Assembly (NCBI GenBank): GCA_028044295.1
Contig: JAOFSE010000002.1
Span: 62,001-126,000 of the forward strand
Direction: 5' to 3'
DNA length: 64,000 bases
From: Sulfurimonas sp.
Lineage (GTDB): Bacteria; Campylobacterota; Campylobacteria; Campylobacterales; Sulfurimonadaceae
Of this stretch, positions 38,633 through 48,793 are shown piece after piece. Under the pieces are notes generated by a model. It was given only the letters and a program-made list of their open reading frames with translations, ran no database searches and had not been told where the DNA came from. Position 1 is the stretch's first letter. Each line of letters opens with the position of its first letter. The position numbers were made by a program, and so were the translations under genes.

Positions 38633-39768
38633 TGTTATTTAGATTTATTTTTTTTATATTCTTAGTAGTAAATCTTTACTCTAGTCAAAATAATAGTAGA
38701 TCATTAAAAAGTATAAACCTCTCATCTGTAAATATAAATGGAAAAAATATTGATCTTTATTCAAAGAGTTATGCATTATTAATAGGTGTTAGCAGATACA
38801 AGAACTGGCCATCAATAGAAAGTATTCCTAGTGAACTTGAAAATATCGCTACAGTTCTTCAGGAAAATGAATTTAATGTTAAAACTGTTTTAAATCCAGA
38901 TTCAAGAGAATTGAAATTTGTTTTTGAAGATTTTATAAACAAATATGGATATGATGAAAAAAATAGATTACTTGTTTATTATGCAGGGCATGGAGAAACT
39001 ATCAATGGTAAAGGCTACTTAGTCCCTACTGATGCACCTATACCTGAAAAGAATAAACTGAGAGAGTTTAAAAGAAAGTCACTCAATATGACTAGAATTT
39101 TATCTCTTAGTCGAGAAGCAGAATCTAACCATATGGTTTTTCTTTTTGATTCTTGTTTTTCTGGTACAATTTTTAAAACGCGTTCATTACCAAAAATATC
39201 AAAAAAATTAAATAAAATTGTTGCCGAACCTGTACGTTACTTTATTACTGCTGGAAGTGCAAATGAACCAGTACCTGCGAAAAGTGTATTTTCAAAACTT
39301 TTTGTTAATTCTTTAAGAGAAGGAACAGGTGATATGAATAAAGATGGTTATATCACAGGTAGGGAATTAGGTTACTATTTAAGAATGGAAGTTCCAAAAT
39401 TTACTCAACAAACACCACAGTCTGGAACAATTAATGACTATGAACTAAGTCGAGGAGATTTTATATTTGTCTTTAATTCAGACAGTAGTTCAACAGAATA
39501 TACTAAGAAGAAAGTTCAACATGCTACTCCTCATTCTCAAGGGATAAAGAGATATGTCAAAGCTGGAGCAATTAAAGAATATAATAAAGAATGGAATTAT
39601 TTAGTTGTAACTTTAGATAAGCCAATGAAAGTGAATGATACTATTTACTTGAAAGTTTCAGGTGAATATTACCCAGTTAAAATTGAAAAGATTCAGGGTC
39701 TAAAAGCTTCTGTAGTTACGTCTAATTATGATGAAAATGAAAAGTCTATATATAGGGTATCTAGATAG
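38632..39768 (+). CDS. Exported caspase-like (peptidase C14) protein with EF-hand-like loop
   Basis: Signal peptide; YALLIGVSRYKNW, LLVYYAGHGE (His), MVFLFDSCFSG (Cys); DMNKDGYITGRE at 39331-39366. Confidence 0.87.
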   Translation: MLFRFIFFIFLVVNLYSSQNNSRSLKSINLSSVNINGKNIDLYSKSYALLIGVSRYKNWPSIESIPSELENIATVLQENEFNVKTVLNPDSRELKFVFEDFINKYGYDEKNRLLVYYAGHGETINGKGYLVPTDAPIPEKNKLREFKRKSLNMTRILSLSREAESNHMVFLFDSCFSGTIFKTRSLPKISKKLNKIVAEPVRYFITAGSANEPVPAKSVFSKLFVNSLREGTGDMNKDGYITGRELGYYLRMEVPKFTQQTPQSGTINDYELSRGDFIFVFNSDSSSTEYTKKKVQHATPHSQGIKRYVKAGAIKEYNKEWNYLVVTLDKPMKVNDTIYLKVSGEYYPVKIEKIQGLKASVVTSNYDENEKSIYRVSR

Positions 39769-39769
39769 T

Positions 39770-40351
39770 TTATATTAAATCCTTCTTTTTATCCAAAAAC
39801 CAATAAATCATCATCATAACACCTGTAGTTTTTTGGTATGATTCATTAAACATAAACTCTTTTGCATCTTCAAGTGATATATATATCACTTCAATATCTT
39901 CATCATTAAGTCCACCACCATCGCTTACTTTCATGCTATCATCACAAGAAGCAAAATACATAGTTTGATGTGTTCCGGATATACCAACACTTGTATAGAA
40001 AGAGTTTACTTTTTCTAAGTTTTCTACTGGTATGTCGTAACCACACTCTTCTAATACTTCTTCTTTTGCAATCTGTGCATTTGTTGTGTTTTTATCAACT
40101 ATGCCGGCACAGAGTTCGTACATCATACCATTGGTTTTGTTTTTATTCAGTACAGTTACTCGAAGCTGTTTTACTAAAATAAAAGATTTTTTTTCACTAT
40201 GCCAAAGCAGTACAGCAACACTATCATGGCTAATAACTGCTTCCCATTTTTTTTGTACACCATCTTGAGTGTAGTTGATAAGAATAGGTTTTATAAAATT
40301 AGGATTTATGAGTTTGTCTGTTGAGTCTATTTTATTCACAAAAGCCACCAT
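39770..40351 (-). CDS. NUDIX hydrolase (ADP-ribose pyrophosphatase-like)
   Basis: YELCAGIVDKNTTNAQIAKEEVLEECGYD Nudix box-like motif. Confidence 0.82.
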   Translation of the reverse strand: MVAFVNKIDSTDKLINPNFIKPILINYTQDGVQKKWEAVISHDSVAVLLWHSEKKSFILVKQLRVTVLNKNKTNGMMYELCAGIVDKNTTNAQIAKEEVLEECGYDIPVENLEKVNSFYTSVGISGTHQTMYFASCDDSMKVSDGGGLNDEDIEVIYISLEDAKEFMFNESYQKTTGVMMMIYWFLDKKKDLI

Positions 40352-41513
40352 TGTAAAAGTAGCAAACAGTATCTAGTTTAGCAAATTTTAAATAGTCAGT
40401 TTCATTTTCAAGGTGAAGAGCTATAGTCTCATCATAGTTTTTCTTTAATTTTAAAAAGGCTTTTTTATCTTTACCTTTTAGTTTTTTTGTAGTTACTTGA
40501 ACAACTCTTAGAGGGTTTGTAGCACGGTTGTTTTTTCTAAGTTCAAAGTGTAGGTGAGGTCCAGTAGAACGTCCTGTTGTTCCTACATAACCTATTGTTT
40601 GGCCTTTCTTTACATACTTTCCACGCTTAATACCTCTACGAAAGGATTTCATATGAGCATATCTTGTTTCATAACCATCATTGTGACGAATCTTTACTAG
40701 TTTTCCATAAGCACCTAATCTTCCAGCATAGCTTATTCTTCCACTACCTGCAGCAACTATTGGTGTGCCACGGCGAGCTGCATAATCAACTCCTAAATGG
40801 GCTTTCCATCTTTTTAAAATAGGGTGAAATCTTCTTTTAGTAAAACGAGATGAGATTCTCGCGCCCTTTACAGGACGAGCTAGTAAAAAGCCTTCTACCT
40901 CATTTCCTTTTTGATCGTAGTATCTATCATCATCGTTCAGATATATATAGTGTCTTTTTTTCTTCATCTCTATCATTGCGGCTTTGAGAGTAGGCATTGA
41001 AAAAGGTTTACCTAGACGATATTTTTGATCATAAACCATTACAAGAGTATCACCTTTGCGAAGGTCGCGTTTGAAATTGAGTGAGTACTTGAAACTTGAT
41101 ACAAAAATCTCAGCTAGTTTTTTACTACCAGTCTCTCTTACAATATCTAAATATGGAGAATGTTTTATTTTTAGTGTAAATGATTCTGTTTTTGTACTAG
41201 ATATAATTGGAATAATTTCAAAATTGTACTTTTCTTTATGGTAGTAAAGATGAATTTGAAGTTCATCATTTAGAGGTATAAAAAGTTGTTTGATTTTTTT
41301 CGTATCTTTTAAAACTTGGTAGTTTATCCCTGAACGAATCTCTTGAGTGAGTAGTTGGTCATCTTTATCTAGGTTGTAAAAGAGCTGTTTAACAGGAAGG
41401 TCATTTCTTTCTAGAAACATTAAATATGTTTCACCATTAGCCCAACGAGAAGTCTCGACTTTTGAAGAGTAGAGTGATGTAAAAATAAGTAAAAGTATAA
41501 AAAATCGTATCAT
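40332..41513 (-). CDS. M23 (LytM) metallopeptidase, Csd3/Pgp3-like
   Basis: AHLGVDYAARRGTPIVAAGSGRISYAG...GRSTGPHLHFELRKN; signal peptide from internal Met. Confidence 0.83.
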   Translation of the reverse strand: MIRFFILLLIFTSLYSSKVETSRWANGETYLMFLERNDLPVKQLFYNLDKDDQLLTQEIRSGINYQVLKDTKKIKQLFIPLNDELQIHLYYHKEKYNFEIIPIISSTKTESFTLKIKHSPYLDIVRETGSKKLAEIFVSSFKYSLNFKRDLRKGDTLVMVYDQKYRLGKPFSMPTLKAAMIEMKKKRHYIYLNDDDRYYDQKGNEVEGFLLARPVKGARISSRFTKRRFHPILKRWKAHLGVDYAARRGTPIVAAGSGRISYAGRLGAYGKLVKIRHNDGYETRYAHMKSFRRGIKRGKYVKKGQTIGYVGTTGRSTGPHLHFELRKNNRATNPLRVVQVTTKKLKGKDKKAFLKLKKNYDETIALHLENETDYLKFAKLDTVCYFYNGGFCE

Positions 41514-41605
41514 TAACAAACCTAAAAATAAATAATCCCAAAACCTTATCAAAAATTGGCTTGAATTGCGATATAATCGCGGTATATTATTTAGAAAGTG
41601 AAAAA

Positions 41606-42406
41606 ATGAAGTATATATTTTTAGTTTTATTTATAGTGATTGACATGTTTGGCGGAGTTATTAAGTCAACTATCATAGGTGTAAATGAAGACAAAACAGA
41701 AGCTACTGTAGAAGTTGACTATGTAGATGTTGGTGTGAATGGCTTTGTAGTTCATCAAATATCTGAGGGACGTAGTCAAATTTTAAATAATGCTGTTGTA
41801 AAGAGCTTTAATCCAGACACAAAGATAGCAAAACTTCAACTCGATGAGTATGGTGCATTAGTAAACAATGCACTTCCATCTGGAAAATGGACGGTTAGTG
41901 CAGGTGATACTGTAGTACTTGCATTTGGTTACACAAGAGGACTTTTACTAGCACCTAGTGAAGAGATTTACCACAGAGTAACAAAGAGTGCTAGAGTTCA
42001 ATGGGTTCATCCAGACCTATTTGCAACACTACTTTCATTTAATGGTCATCCAACACCTCTAAGAGAAGACTTTACTAAAATGAGTATAGATAACTCGGTA
42101 GGACTTTTATATATATATCTACACAAAAAAGTTTACACTGCGGATGTTAAAAGTTTTAAAATACTAGCAATATCAGATGCGGATTTAAAACAAGACAAAG
42201 AACCAGGACTTCCTTTTTATACTAGAGTTCCAGAGATTAATGCTAATTGGTTTGGAGCTGGAAGTTGGCACCTAAGTGATTATGAACCTCATTATTATGA
42301 ACTTCTTATTGAGGCTAATCCTAAAAATATGGAGCTTTACAACAATATAAAAGCTCTTGGAGAAGATTTTGATGATTTACTTGAAGAATTTGAGATAAAG
42401 GGATAA
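41606..42406 (+). CDS. PgbA-like (plasminogen-binding N-terminal domain) exported protein
   Basis: GVIKSTIIGVNEDKTEATVEVDYVDVGVNGFVVHQISEGRSQILNNAVV resembles Helicobacter PgbA N-terminal domain; ATG 41606 preferred. Confidence 0.68.
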   Translation: MKYIFLVLFIVIDMFGGVIKSTIIGVNEDKTEATVEVDYVDVGVNGFVVHQISEGRSQILNNAVVKSFNPDTKIAKLQLDEYGALVNNALPSGKWTVSAGDTVVLAFGYTRGLLLAPSEEIYHRVTKSARVQWVHPDLFATLLSFNGHPTPLREDFTKMSIDNSVGLLYIYLHKKVYTADVKSFKILAISDADLKQDKEPGLPFYTRVPEINANWFGAGSWHLSDYEPHYYELLIEANPKNMELYNNIKALGEDFDDLLEEFEIKG

Positions 42407-42408
42407 AG

Positions 42409-43794
42409 ATGATTGATGAAAAACATATAAAACATTTTACTTCTATAGTTGGTGATGATAATATTTATAGCGATAAAGCACACCTTATAGCATATTCATA
42501 TGATGCTACACGTGAGCATTTTGAACCAGATGCTGTTATTTTTCCAAGAAATGAAGATGATATAAGTGCGATTTTAAAACACTGTAATGAACACAAAATT
42601 GTTATAGTTCCTCGTGGTGCTGGCAGTGGTTTTACTGGTGGGGCATTACCTAGTTCTGGTGGAATTGTTCTTGCAATGGAAAAGCATATGAATAAAATTC
42701 TAGAGATAGATATGAAAAATATGGTTGCGATTGTTCAACCTGGTGTTATTAACATGGACCTTCAGCGTGCAGTAGAAGAGGTAGGTCTTTTTTACCCGCC
42801 AGATCCAGCTAGTCAAGACTACTCTACTTTAGGTGGAAATGTAAGTGAAAATGCTGGTGGTATGCGTGCTGCTAAGTATGGAATTACAAAAGACTACGTA
42901 ATGGCTACTCGTGCTGTACTTCCAAATGGCGATATTATCAAAGCTGGAAAGAGAACGATTAAGGATGTAGCTGGGTATAACATCAGTGGTATTCTTATAG
43001 CTTCTGAAGGTACTCTTGCAGTGTTAAGTGAGATTACACTAAAGCTGATTCCAAAACCTAAGATGACTAAAACTGCAATGGGTATTTTTGATAGTGTAAG
43101 TGAAGCGATGGAAGCAGTTTACAAGACAATGGCAAGTGGTATTACTCCAGTTGCAATGGAGTTCTTAGATAACTTGACTATTCGTGCAGTTGAGCAGACC
43201 TACAATAAGGGTTTACCTGTTGATGCAGGAGCACTTTTAGTTACAGATGTAGATGGAAACCTGGAAGAAGATTTAGACTTTCAACTAGCTCAAATAGAAA
43301 AAGTCTTTCGTGAAAATGGATGTAGAACATTCAAAATAGCAAAAGATAATGCAGAAGCAGCAGATATTTGGTTCGCACGTCGTAATGCATCACAATCTAT
43401 AACTATTTATGGAAGTAAAAAGTTAAATGAAGATGTAACTGTACCTCGTGCAGTATTACCTGAACTTCTAGAGAAATTTTATGCTATTGCACATAAGTAT
43501 GATATTAACATTCCATGTTTTGGTCATACTGGTGATGGTAATGTTCATACTAATGTTATGGTTGATGGTTCTGATCCAGAACAGGTAAAAATTGCTTACC
43601 AAGCAATAGAAGAAGTTTTTCAAGCAACAGTAGATTTGGGTGGAACTCTTTCAGGTGAGCATGGTATTGGTCTTGCAAAAGCACCATATATGTCAATGGC
43701 TTTTACAGAAGAGGAGATGAACCTTTTCAAATCTATAAAAATGGCATTTGATCCAAACAATATTTTAAATCCTGCAAAAATGGGTCTAAACTAA
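42409..43794 (+). CDS. glcD: FAD-linked oxidase / glycolate oxidase subunit GlcD
   Basis: IVPRGAGSGFTGGALPSSGGIVLAMEKHMNKILEID...GHTGDGNVHTN...GEHGIGLAK. Confidence 0.85.
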   Translation: MIDEKHIKHFTSIVGDDNIYSDKAHLIAYSYDATREHFEPDAVIFPRNEDDISAILKHCNEHKIVIVPRGAGSGFTGGALPSSGGIVLAMEKHMNKILEIDMKNMVAIVQPGVINMDLQRAVEEVGLFYPPDPASQDYSTLGGNVSENAGGMRAAKYGITKDYVMATRAVLPNGDIIKAGKRTIKDVAGYNISGILIASEGTLAVLSEITLKLIPKPKMTKTAMGIFDSVSEAMEAVYKTMASGITPVAMEFLDNLTIRAVEQTYNKGLPVDAGALLVTDVDGNLEEDLDFQLAQIEKVFRENGCRTFKIAKDNAEAADIWFARRNASQSITIYGSKKLNEDVTVPRAVLPELLEKFYAIAHKYDINIPCFGHTGDGNVHTNVMVDGSDPEQVKIAYQAIEEVFQATVDLGGTLSGEHGIGLAKAPYMSMAFTEEEMNLFKSIKMAFDPNNILNPAKMGLN

Positions 43795-45002
43795 GCTCTT
43801 CTTTTAATAAACAAAAGAGCAAGAGACAAAGCTACATGTAGAACTAAAAACTCATACGAGAGTTCTACATGTAAACCAACTTCACCTAAAGATATCAAAC
43901 TACTTAGCACTCCATCAAAAAGATCTCCAAAACTTACTACATGTAAAAAAATACTCAGTGGATAAAAGAGAGTAAAAAGTGTTGTCCATAAAATAGATAG
44001 TGGATGATAGATACTAAAGTTTGAAAAGATTACTAAAGAGTATGGAAGCATGAAAATATATACCCAAATAGGTAGGAGTGTAAATTGAAATATCTTACTT
44101 CTATTTTTATAGTAGATTAAAAACAAAAATATATAGTAAACCCCAGCAACTGACAACCAGAAGCCAATAGTAAAGAAAAGTTTAGGAAAAATCGATAATA
44201 GTAGAACAACTGTAACAAAGAGTGTCTGCATTGAAAGTACTTCAACACCTCTGTCGTAAAGAATAAAGCCTATAACTAGCATACCAAATGCACGTAGCAG
44301 TGATGGAGGAGAGTCTAAAAAAAGTAGGTAAGTAAGCAGTACGCTGGATACTATTATAAATAGATCTATGTTCGCATTTCTAAAAGGAAAGTACCTGTTT
44401 TGAAAGAATCGGTAGAGAGGTCTTAGTAAAAAGAAAAGTAGGGCAGATAAAACTCCTAAGTGAAAACCACTAATAGCAATAAGATGGGAAATTCCAAGAT
44501 TTGAGAATGTTGTTTGAAGATCTAAATGTAAAGGTTTTGCTGTGTAGAGTGCATAGTATAAACTTGATATATTCTTATCTGCATGTTGACTTGATATATG
44601 TTGATTTAGTATACTTTTAACAGATAAGTCATTTTCTACATGTAAGATTTTAGAGTTCGCATAGAATGTAGTCATATACTCATAGAAACTAATCTTTCCA
44701 GCCCATATTTCGACATCAATTTTTTTAGAATTTATATCCTGAAGTGATTTTTTTGCCGTAGTATAAAAAGTTAAACCATCGTCAGATTTTAATTTTAGTA
44801 CTTGATATGTTCTTCCATTTTTCGATGAGGTTTTTATATACTGTTTTAAAACTTTAGCTTTAAGAAGATGTGAATCAAAACGAGTTAATTTTTTATATTC
44901 ATTGTAGTTTATAAGAAGTGAATAGAAAAGTATAGATGCAGATATAAAAAGAAATGCTAAGTAGTCTCTCTTTGAAGTAAAAAGTGAGACTCTAGCAATC
45001 AT
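43791..45002 (-). CDS. comEC: ComEC/Rec2-type competence channel protein
   Basis: LGISHLIAISGFHLGVLSALLFFLLRPLYRFF competence domain motif; multiple TM segments. Confidence 0.85.
   Translation of the reverse strand: MIARVSLFTSKRDYLAFLFISASILFYSLLINYNEYKKLTRFDSHLLKAKVLKQYIKTSSKNGRTYQVLKLKSDDGLTFYTTAKKSLQDINSKKIDVEIWAGKISFYEYMTTFYANSKILHVENDLSVKSILNQHISSQHADKNISSLYYALYTAKPLHLDLQTTFSNLGISHLIAISGFHLGVLSALLFFLLRPLYRFFQNRYFPFRNANIDLFIIVSSVLLTYLLFLDSPPSLLRAFGMLVIGFILYDRGVEVLSMQTLFVTVVLLLSIFPKLFFTIGFWLSVAGVYYIFLFLIYYKNRSKIFQFTLLPIWVYIFMLPYSLVIFSNFSIYHPLSILWTTLFTLFYPLSIFLHVVSFGDLFDGVLSSLISLGEVGLHVELSYEFLVLHVALSLALLFIKRRA
43833..43873. repeat. Inverted pair of TACATGTA-containing 13-mers inside comEC
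   Basis: tacatgtagaact (43833-43845) and agttctacatgta (43861-43873), perfect inverted repeat. Confidence 0.9.
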
Positions 45003-45005
45003 CTT

Positions 45006-46457
45006 TTAGATTGTAGGTATTGATATAGAAGGTTCTCCCATATCAACATTTGCTGAGCGGGTATCTACATTTTCGTAAACTGTCTCAACACCTTTGGCAA
45101 AAGCTGGTGCATCAACAAAGCGAGTAAGTTTTTTCTGAAAAACTAGTTTAACATGACCAGTTGGACCATTTCTCTGTTTTCCTATAATGATCTCAGCATC
45201 TTCTTCTTCTTTTTCTACATACTCTGAGATAAATTCTTTACCCTCAGCCTTAGCAGCTTTCTCACGCTCTTTTTCTTCTTTATAAAGATAAACATCATCT
45301 CTATAAACAAAAAGAATAATATCTGCATCTTGCTCAATTGAACCAGACTCACGAATATCACTTAGCATAGGACGTTTGTCATTTCTAGCTTCTAGTCCAC
45401 GGTTAAGTTGTGAAAGTGCTACAATAGGCATCTCTAGTTCACGAGCAAGCATCTTAAGTCCACGAGACATCTCTGAAACTTGTAAGTGTCTATCTTGGTT
45501 ACCAACACCACTCATAATTTGGAGGTAGTCAATAACTGCAATCTCTATCTCAGGATGTTGATTTTTTAGTTTTCTAAGTTTAGATCTAAGTTGGTTGATA
45601 TTGATACTACCTTGATCATCTACAAACAGTTTTGCAGAGTTCATCTTGTCTATCGCACCATTAAGAGAAGACCATTGGTCATCATTCATATCACCAACAC
45701 GAAGCTTTTGTAATGGGATTGATGTTTGGATAGAAAGTAGTCTAAGCATAAGTTGTTCAGCTGGCATCTCTAGTGAGAAAAATGCAACACCTTTACCGTC
45801 TTGGATTAAGGAGTTCACAGTGTTTAATATAAAAGATGTTTTACCCATAGCAGGACGAGCAGCGATGATAACTAAATCACCTTTACCAAACCCAGTTGTC
45901 ATCTTGTTTAGTTCATGAAAACCAGTATCTACACCAACTAAGATGTTGTTACCACGAGCCTTCATCTCTTTGATGTACTCCATAGTGTCAAATGTCATTT
46001 TTGGAGAGTCTTTGAAGTCTGAAGTTTGGTTGTCTTGAGTTATTTCATATAGCTTTTTCTCAACTATATCTACAACTTCAGCAGATGGAAGTTCCTCTTC
46101 AACAGTAACTCTTTTTATCTCTGTTGTTAGTGTTAGTAGATGACGTTTAAGAGACTTGTCTTTTATCTCATCTACATATGCTTTTGTGTTTGAGATTGGA
46201 TTTGCTGAGAGGATTTCAAGCATAACCTGTTCATCAAACTTTTTGATTTTAATAAGTTCTTTTTTTATAAACTCTTCATCTATAGGTTGGTCTTTTTGAA
46301 GTAGAACAACCATAGCACCAAAAATATCTTGATGTGATGGTAGGTAAAAGTCATCTTTGTTTAGGGTAGTACTTAACTCATCAAACTGTTGTGGTTCAAA
46401 TACTATTGAACTTAAAATACTTCTTTCAAAGGCTAGGTTATATAGATTGTCTTGCAT
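45006..46457 (-). CDS. dnaB: Replicative DNA helicase DnaB
   Basis: LVIIAARPAMGKTSFILN, FSLEMPAEQLMLRLLS, AVIDYLQIM. Confidence 0.95.
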   Translation of the reverse strand: MQDNLYNLAFERSILSSIVFEPQQFDELSTTLNKDDFYLPSHQDIFGAMVVLLQKDQPIDEEFIKKELIKIKKFDEQVMLEILSANPISNTKAYVDEIKDKSLKRHLLTLTTEIKRVTVEEELPSAEVVDIVEKKLYEITQDNQTSDFKDSPKMTFDTMEYIKEMKARGNNILVGVDTGFHELNKMTTGFGKGDLVIIAARPAMGKTSFILNTVNSLIQDGKGVAFFSLEMPAEQLMLRLLSIQTSIPLQKLRVGDMNDDQWSSLNGAIDKMNSAKLFVDDQGSININQLRSKLRKLKNQHPEIEIAVIDYLQIMSGVGNQDRHLQVSEMSRGLKMLARELEMPIVALSQLNRGLEARNDKRPMLSDIRESGSIEQDADIILFVYRDDVYLYKEEKEREKAAKAEGKEFISEYVEKEEEDAEIIIGKQRNGPTGHVKLVFQKKLTRFVDAPAFAKGVETVYENVDTRSANVDMGEPSISIPTI

Positions 46458-47524
46458 TAATTACCTTCTGACTCTTTAGCAGCAGTTTCAACTTCTTCTA
46501 CAAATCTATCTACAAGCTCATCTTCATCAAGGTTAGCAACAACTTCACCCTTAACCATTACAAGACCTTTACCTTTACCGTAAGCTATAGCAACATCAGC
46601 GTGAGCAGCTTCACCTATAGCATTTACAACACATCCCATAACAGAAACGTTTAGGGGTGCTTTTATATGTTTCGTTCGCTCTTCTATTTCAGCTACTGCT
46701 GTAACTAAGTCAGCTTCAATTCTTCCACATGTAGGACAAGAAATGATGTTAAGACCATCAGGCATAGCACCACTGTCTTTAAGTATTGCACGAGCTACGT
46801 TTATCTCTTCTTCTAACTCACCTGTAATGGAAACACGCATAGTGTCACCAATACCATCAAGTAGAAGTGCTCCAAGACCAATAGAGCTTTTTACAGTAGC
46901 GTGAAAAAGTGTACCAGCTTCTGTAACCCCAAGGTGAAATGGATAGTGATTTTTAGGACGTAGCATACGGTAAGCATCTACGGTTCGCTCAACGTCACTT
47001 GCTTTTAGAGATACCTTAATATCATCAAAACCTAAATCTTCTAAAAACTTTATGTTGTACTCGGCTGAAGCAACCATACCTTCAGCTGTTTGTCCATACT
47101 TGTTTTCAAACTCTTTTTCTAAACTACCAGCATTTACACCAATACGAATAGGTAAAGAACGTTCTTGACAAGCTTTTACAATCTCTTTTATACGAGATTT
47201 TTCACCAATATTTCCAGGGTTAAAACGTATACAGTCAACAACTTTTGCAGCTTCAAGTGCAAGTTTATAGTTAAAGTGAATATCGGCCACAAGAGGTAAA
47301 GAGATTTGTTCTTTGATTGATTTTAATGCAAGTGCATCTTCCATATTTGGAACAGCAACTCTTACTATATCAGCACCAGCAAAATGAAGTCTATTTATCT
47401 GCTCAACTGTCTCAGCAACATTTGCTGTTTGAGAGTATGTCATAGATTGTGTACTTATAGGAGCGTCACCACCAACGGCAACATCCCCTACAAAAATTTG
47501 TTTAGTTTTTACTCTATTTATCAT
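46457..47524 (-). CDS. ispG: 4-hydroxy-3-methylbut-2-enyl-diphosphate synthase
   Basis: [27 protein letters not shown]...[12 protein letters not shown]...[13 protein letters not shown]. Confidence 0.95.
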   Translation of the reverse strand: MINRVKTKQIFVGDVAVGGDAPISTQSMTYSQTANVAETVEQINRLHFAGADIVRVAVPNMEDALALKSIKEQISLPLVADIHFNYKLALEAAKVVDCIRFNPGNIGEKSRIKEIVKACQERSLPIRIGVNAGSLEKEFENKYGQTAEGMVASAEYNIKFLEDLGFDDIKVSLKASDVERTVDAYRMLRPKNHYPFHLGVTEAGTLFHATVKSSIGLGALLLDGIGDTMRVSITGELEEEINVARAILKDSGAMPDGLNIISCPTCGRIEADLVTAVAEIEERTKHIKAPLNVSVMGCVVNAIGEAAHADVAIAYGKGKGLVMVKGEVVANLDEDELVDRFVEEVETAAKESEGN

Positions 47525-47620
47525 AGAGTGATTCTATCCTTTTTGGTATAAGAGAGTGCTTATGAGTCAAACTTAACTTTTAAGTGTTAATTGTTTGTGA
47601 AACTTAGATAAAATTTCACC

Positions 47621-47752
47621 ATGAGTAAAATAGAAAAAACAAAACGAATTACATTAATAATTTTAGGACTTAGTATGTCTGCATATCTTATGTACAGTGG
47701 CATAGAGATACTAAACTACGAAGAGAACAATCAGACTAAAGTCCAAAAATAA
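47621..47752 (+). CDS. 43-aa single-TM small protein, unknown function
   Basis: MSKIEKTKRITLIILGLSMSAYLMYSGIEILNYEENNQTKVQK; -10-like taaaat 6 nt upstream; not in ORF track. Confidence 0.5.
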   Translation: MSKIEKTKRITLIILGLSMSAYLMYSGIEILNYEENNQTKVQK

Positions 47753-47773
47753 AACTTTGGTATAATTTTCCTA

Positions 47774-48793
47774 ATGGCTTACATAAAACTAAACAAAACA
47801 AACTTTTTTAATAACCTTAACATCATCAAAGAGCATACTAAAAGTGTAGAAAAAATAGCACTTGTTCTAAAAGATAATGCTTACGGACATGGTCTTACAG
47901 AAATGGCTTCATTAGCAAGTGAGTATGGTATAAAAAGAGCAGTTGTTCGTACAAGTGAAGAAGCAAAAAAAATAGAAGAGTTTTTTGAGTATATTTTAGT
48001 GCTTAGTGATACAACTGTAGTAAAAAGTGAAAAAGTTAGATATACAATTAACTCTCTAAATAGCATTAGTAAATTTTCTAATGGCACAAAAGTAGAGTTA
48101 AAAGTTGATACTGGTATGCATAGAAATGGTATATCAAAGAGTGAGTTAAACGAAGCATTTAGTAAAATAAAAGAAGTAGGACTTGTTTTAGAAGCTGTTT
48201 TTACACATCACTCCAGTGCAGATGAACTAACAAGCGAGTGGTTCTCCCAAAACTGTAATTTTAAGATAGTAAAAGAAGAAGCAAGTAAGTTAGCTGAGGA
48301 GTTTGGATTTACTCAGTTGAGGTTTCATTCTTCAAACTCTGCATCACTATTTCGTCATAGTAATTTCGATGAAGATATGGCTAGAGTAGGCATAGCAGCT
48401 TATGGATGTATGAGTCTTCCAAGTTCTTTACGTGTAGAAGGTTTTAAGCCAGTTCTTTCTCTATATGCACAAAAAATATCTTCTAGAGATTTACAAAAAG
48501 GCCAAAGAGTTGGTTATGGATCGACTTATGAATCTTCTAGGGACTTAATCATTAGTAATTATAACTTTGGTTACGGAGACGGTTTTTTAAGAAGTTGTTC
48601 AAATAACTACTCGACACCAGAGGGTATAGAGTTAGCTGGTCGTGTTTCTATGGATAACAGTTCATTTGTAAGTGATAGTGATGAACTTCTTATTTTTAAT
48701 GATGCGATTGAGATAGCTAAAAGTGCAGGGACTATAAGCTATGAAGTTCTTACATCACTAAAAAGTGACATAAGAAGAGAGATTGTAGGCTAA
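47774..48793 (+). CDS. alr: Alanine racemase
   Basis: IALVLKDNAYGHG, LKVDTGMHRNG, RVGIAAYG, VGYGSTY. Confidence 0.92.
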   Translation: MAYIKLNKTNFFNNLNIIKEHTKSVEKIALVLKDNAYGHGLTEMASLASEYGIKRAVVRTSEEAKKIEEFFEYILVLSDTTVVKSEKVRYTINSLNSISKFSNGTKVELKVDTGMHRNGISKSELNEAFSKIKEVGLVLEAVFTHHSSADELTSEWFSQNCNFKIVKEEASKLAEEFGFTQLRFHSSNSASLFRHSNFDEDMARVGIAAYGCMSLPSSLRVEGFKPVLSLYAQKISSRDLQKGQRVGYGSTYESSRDLIISNYNFGYGDGFLRSCSNNYSTPEGIELAGRVSMDNSSFVSDSDELLIFNDAIEIAKSAGTISYEVLTSLKSDIRREIVG

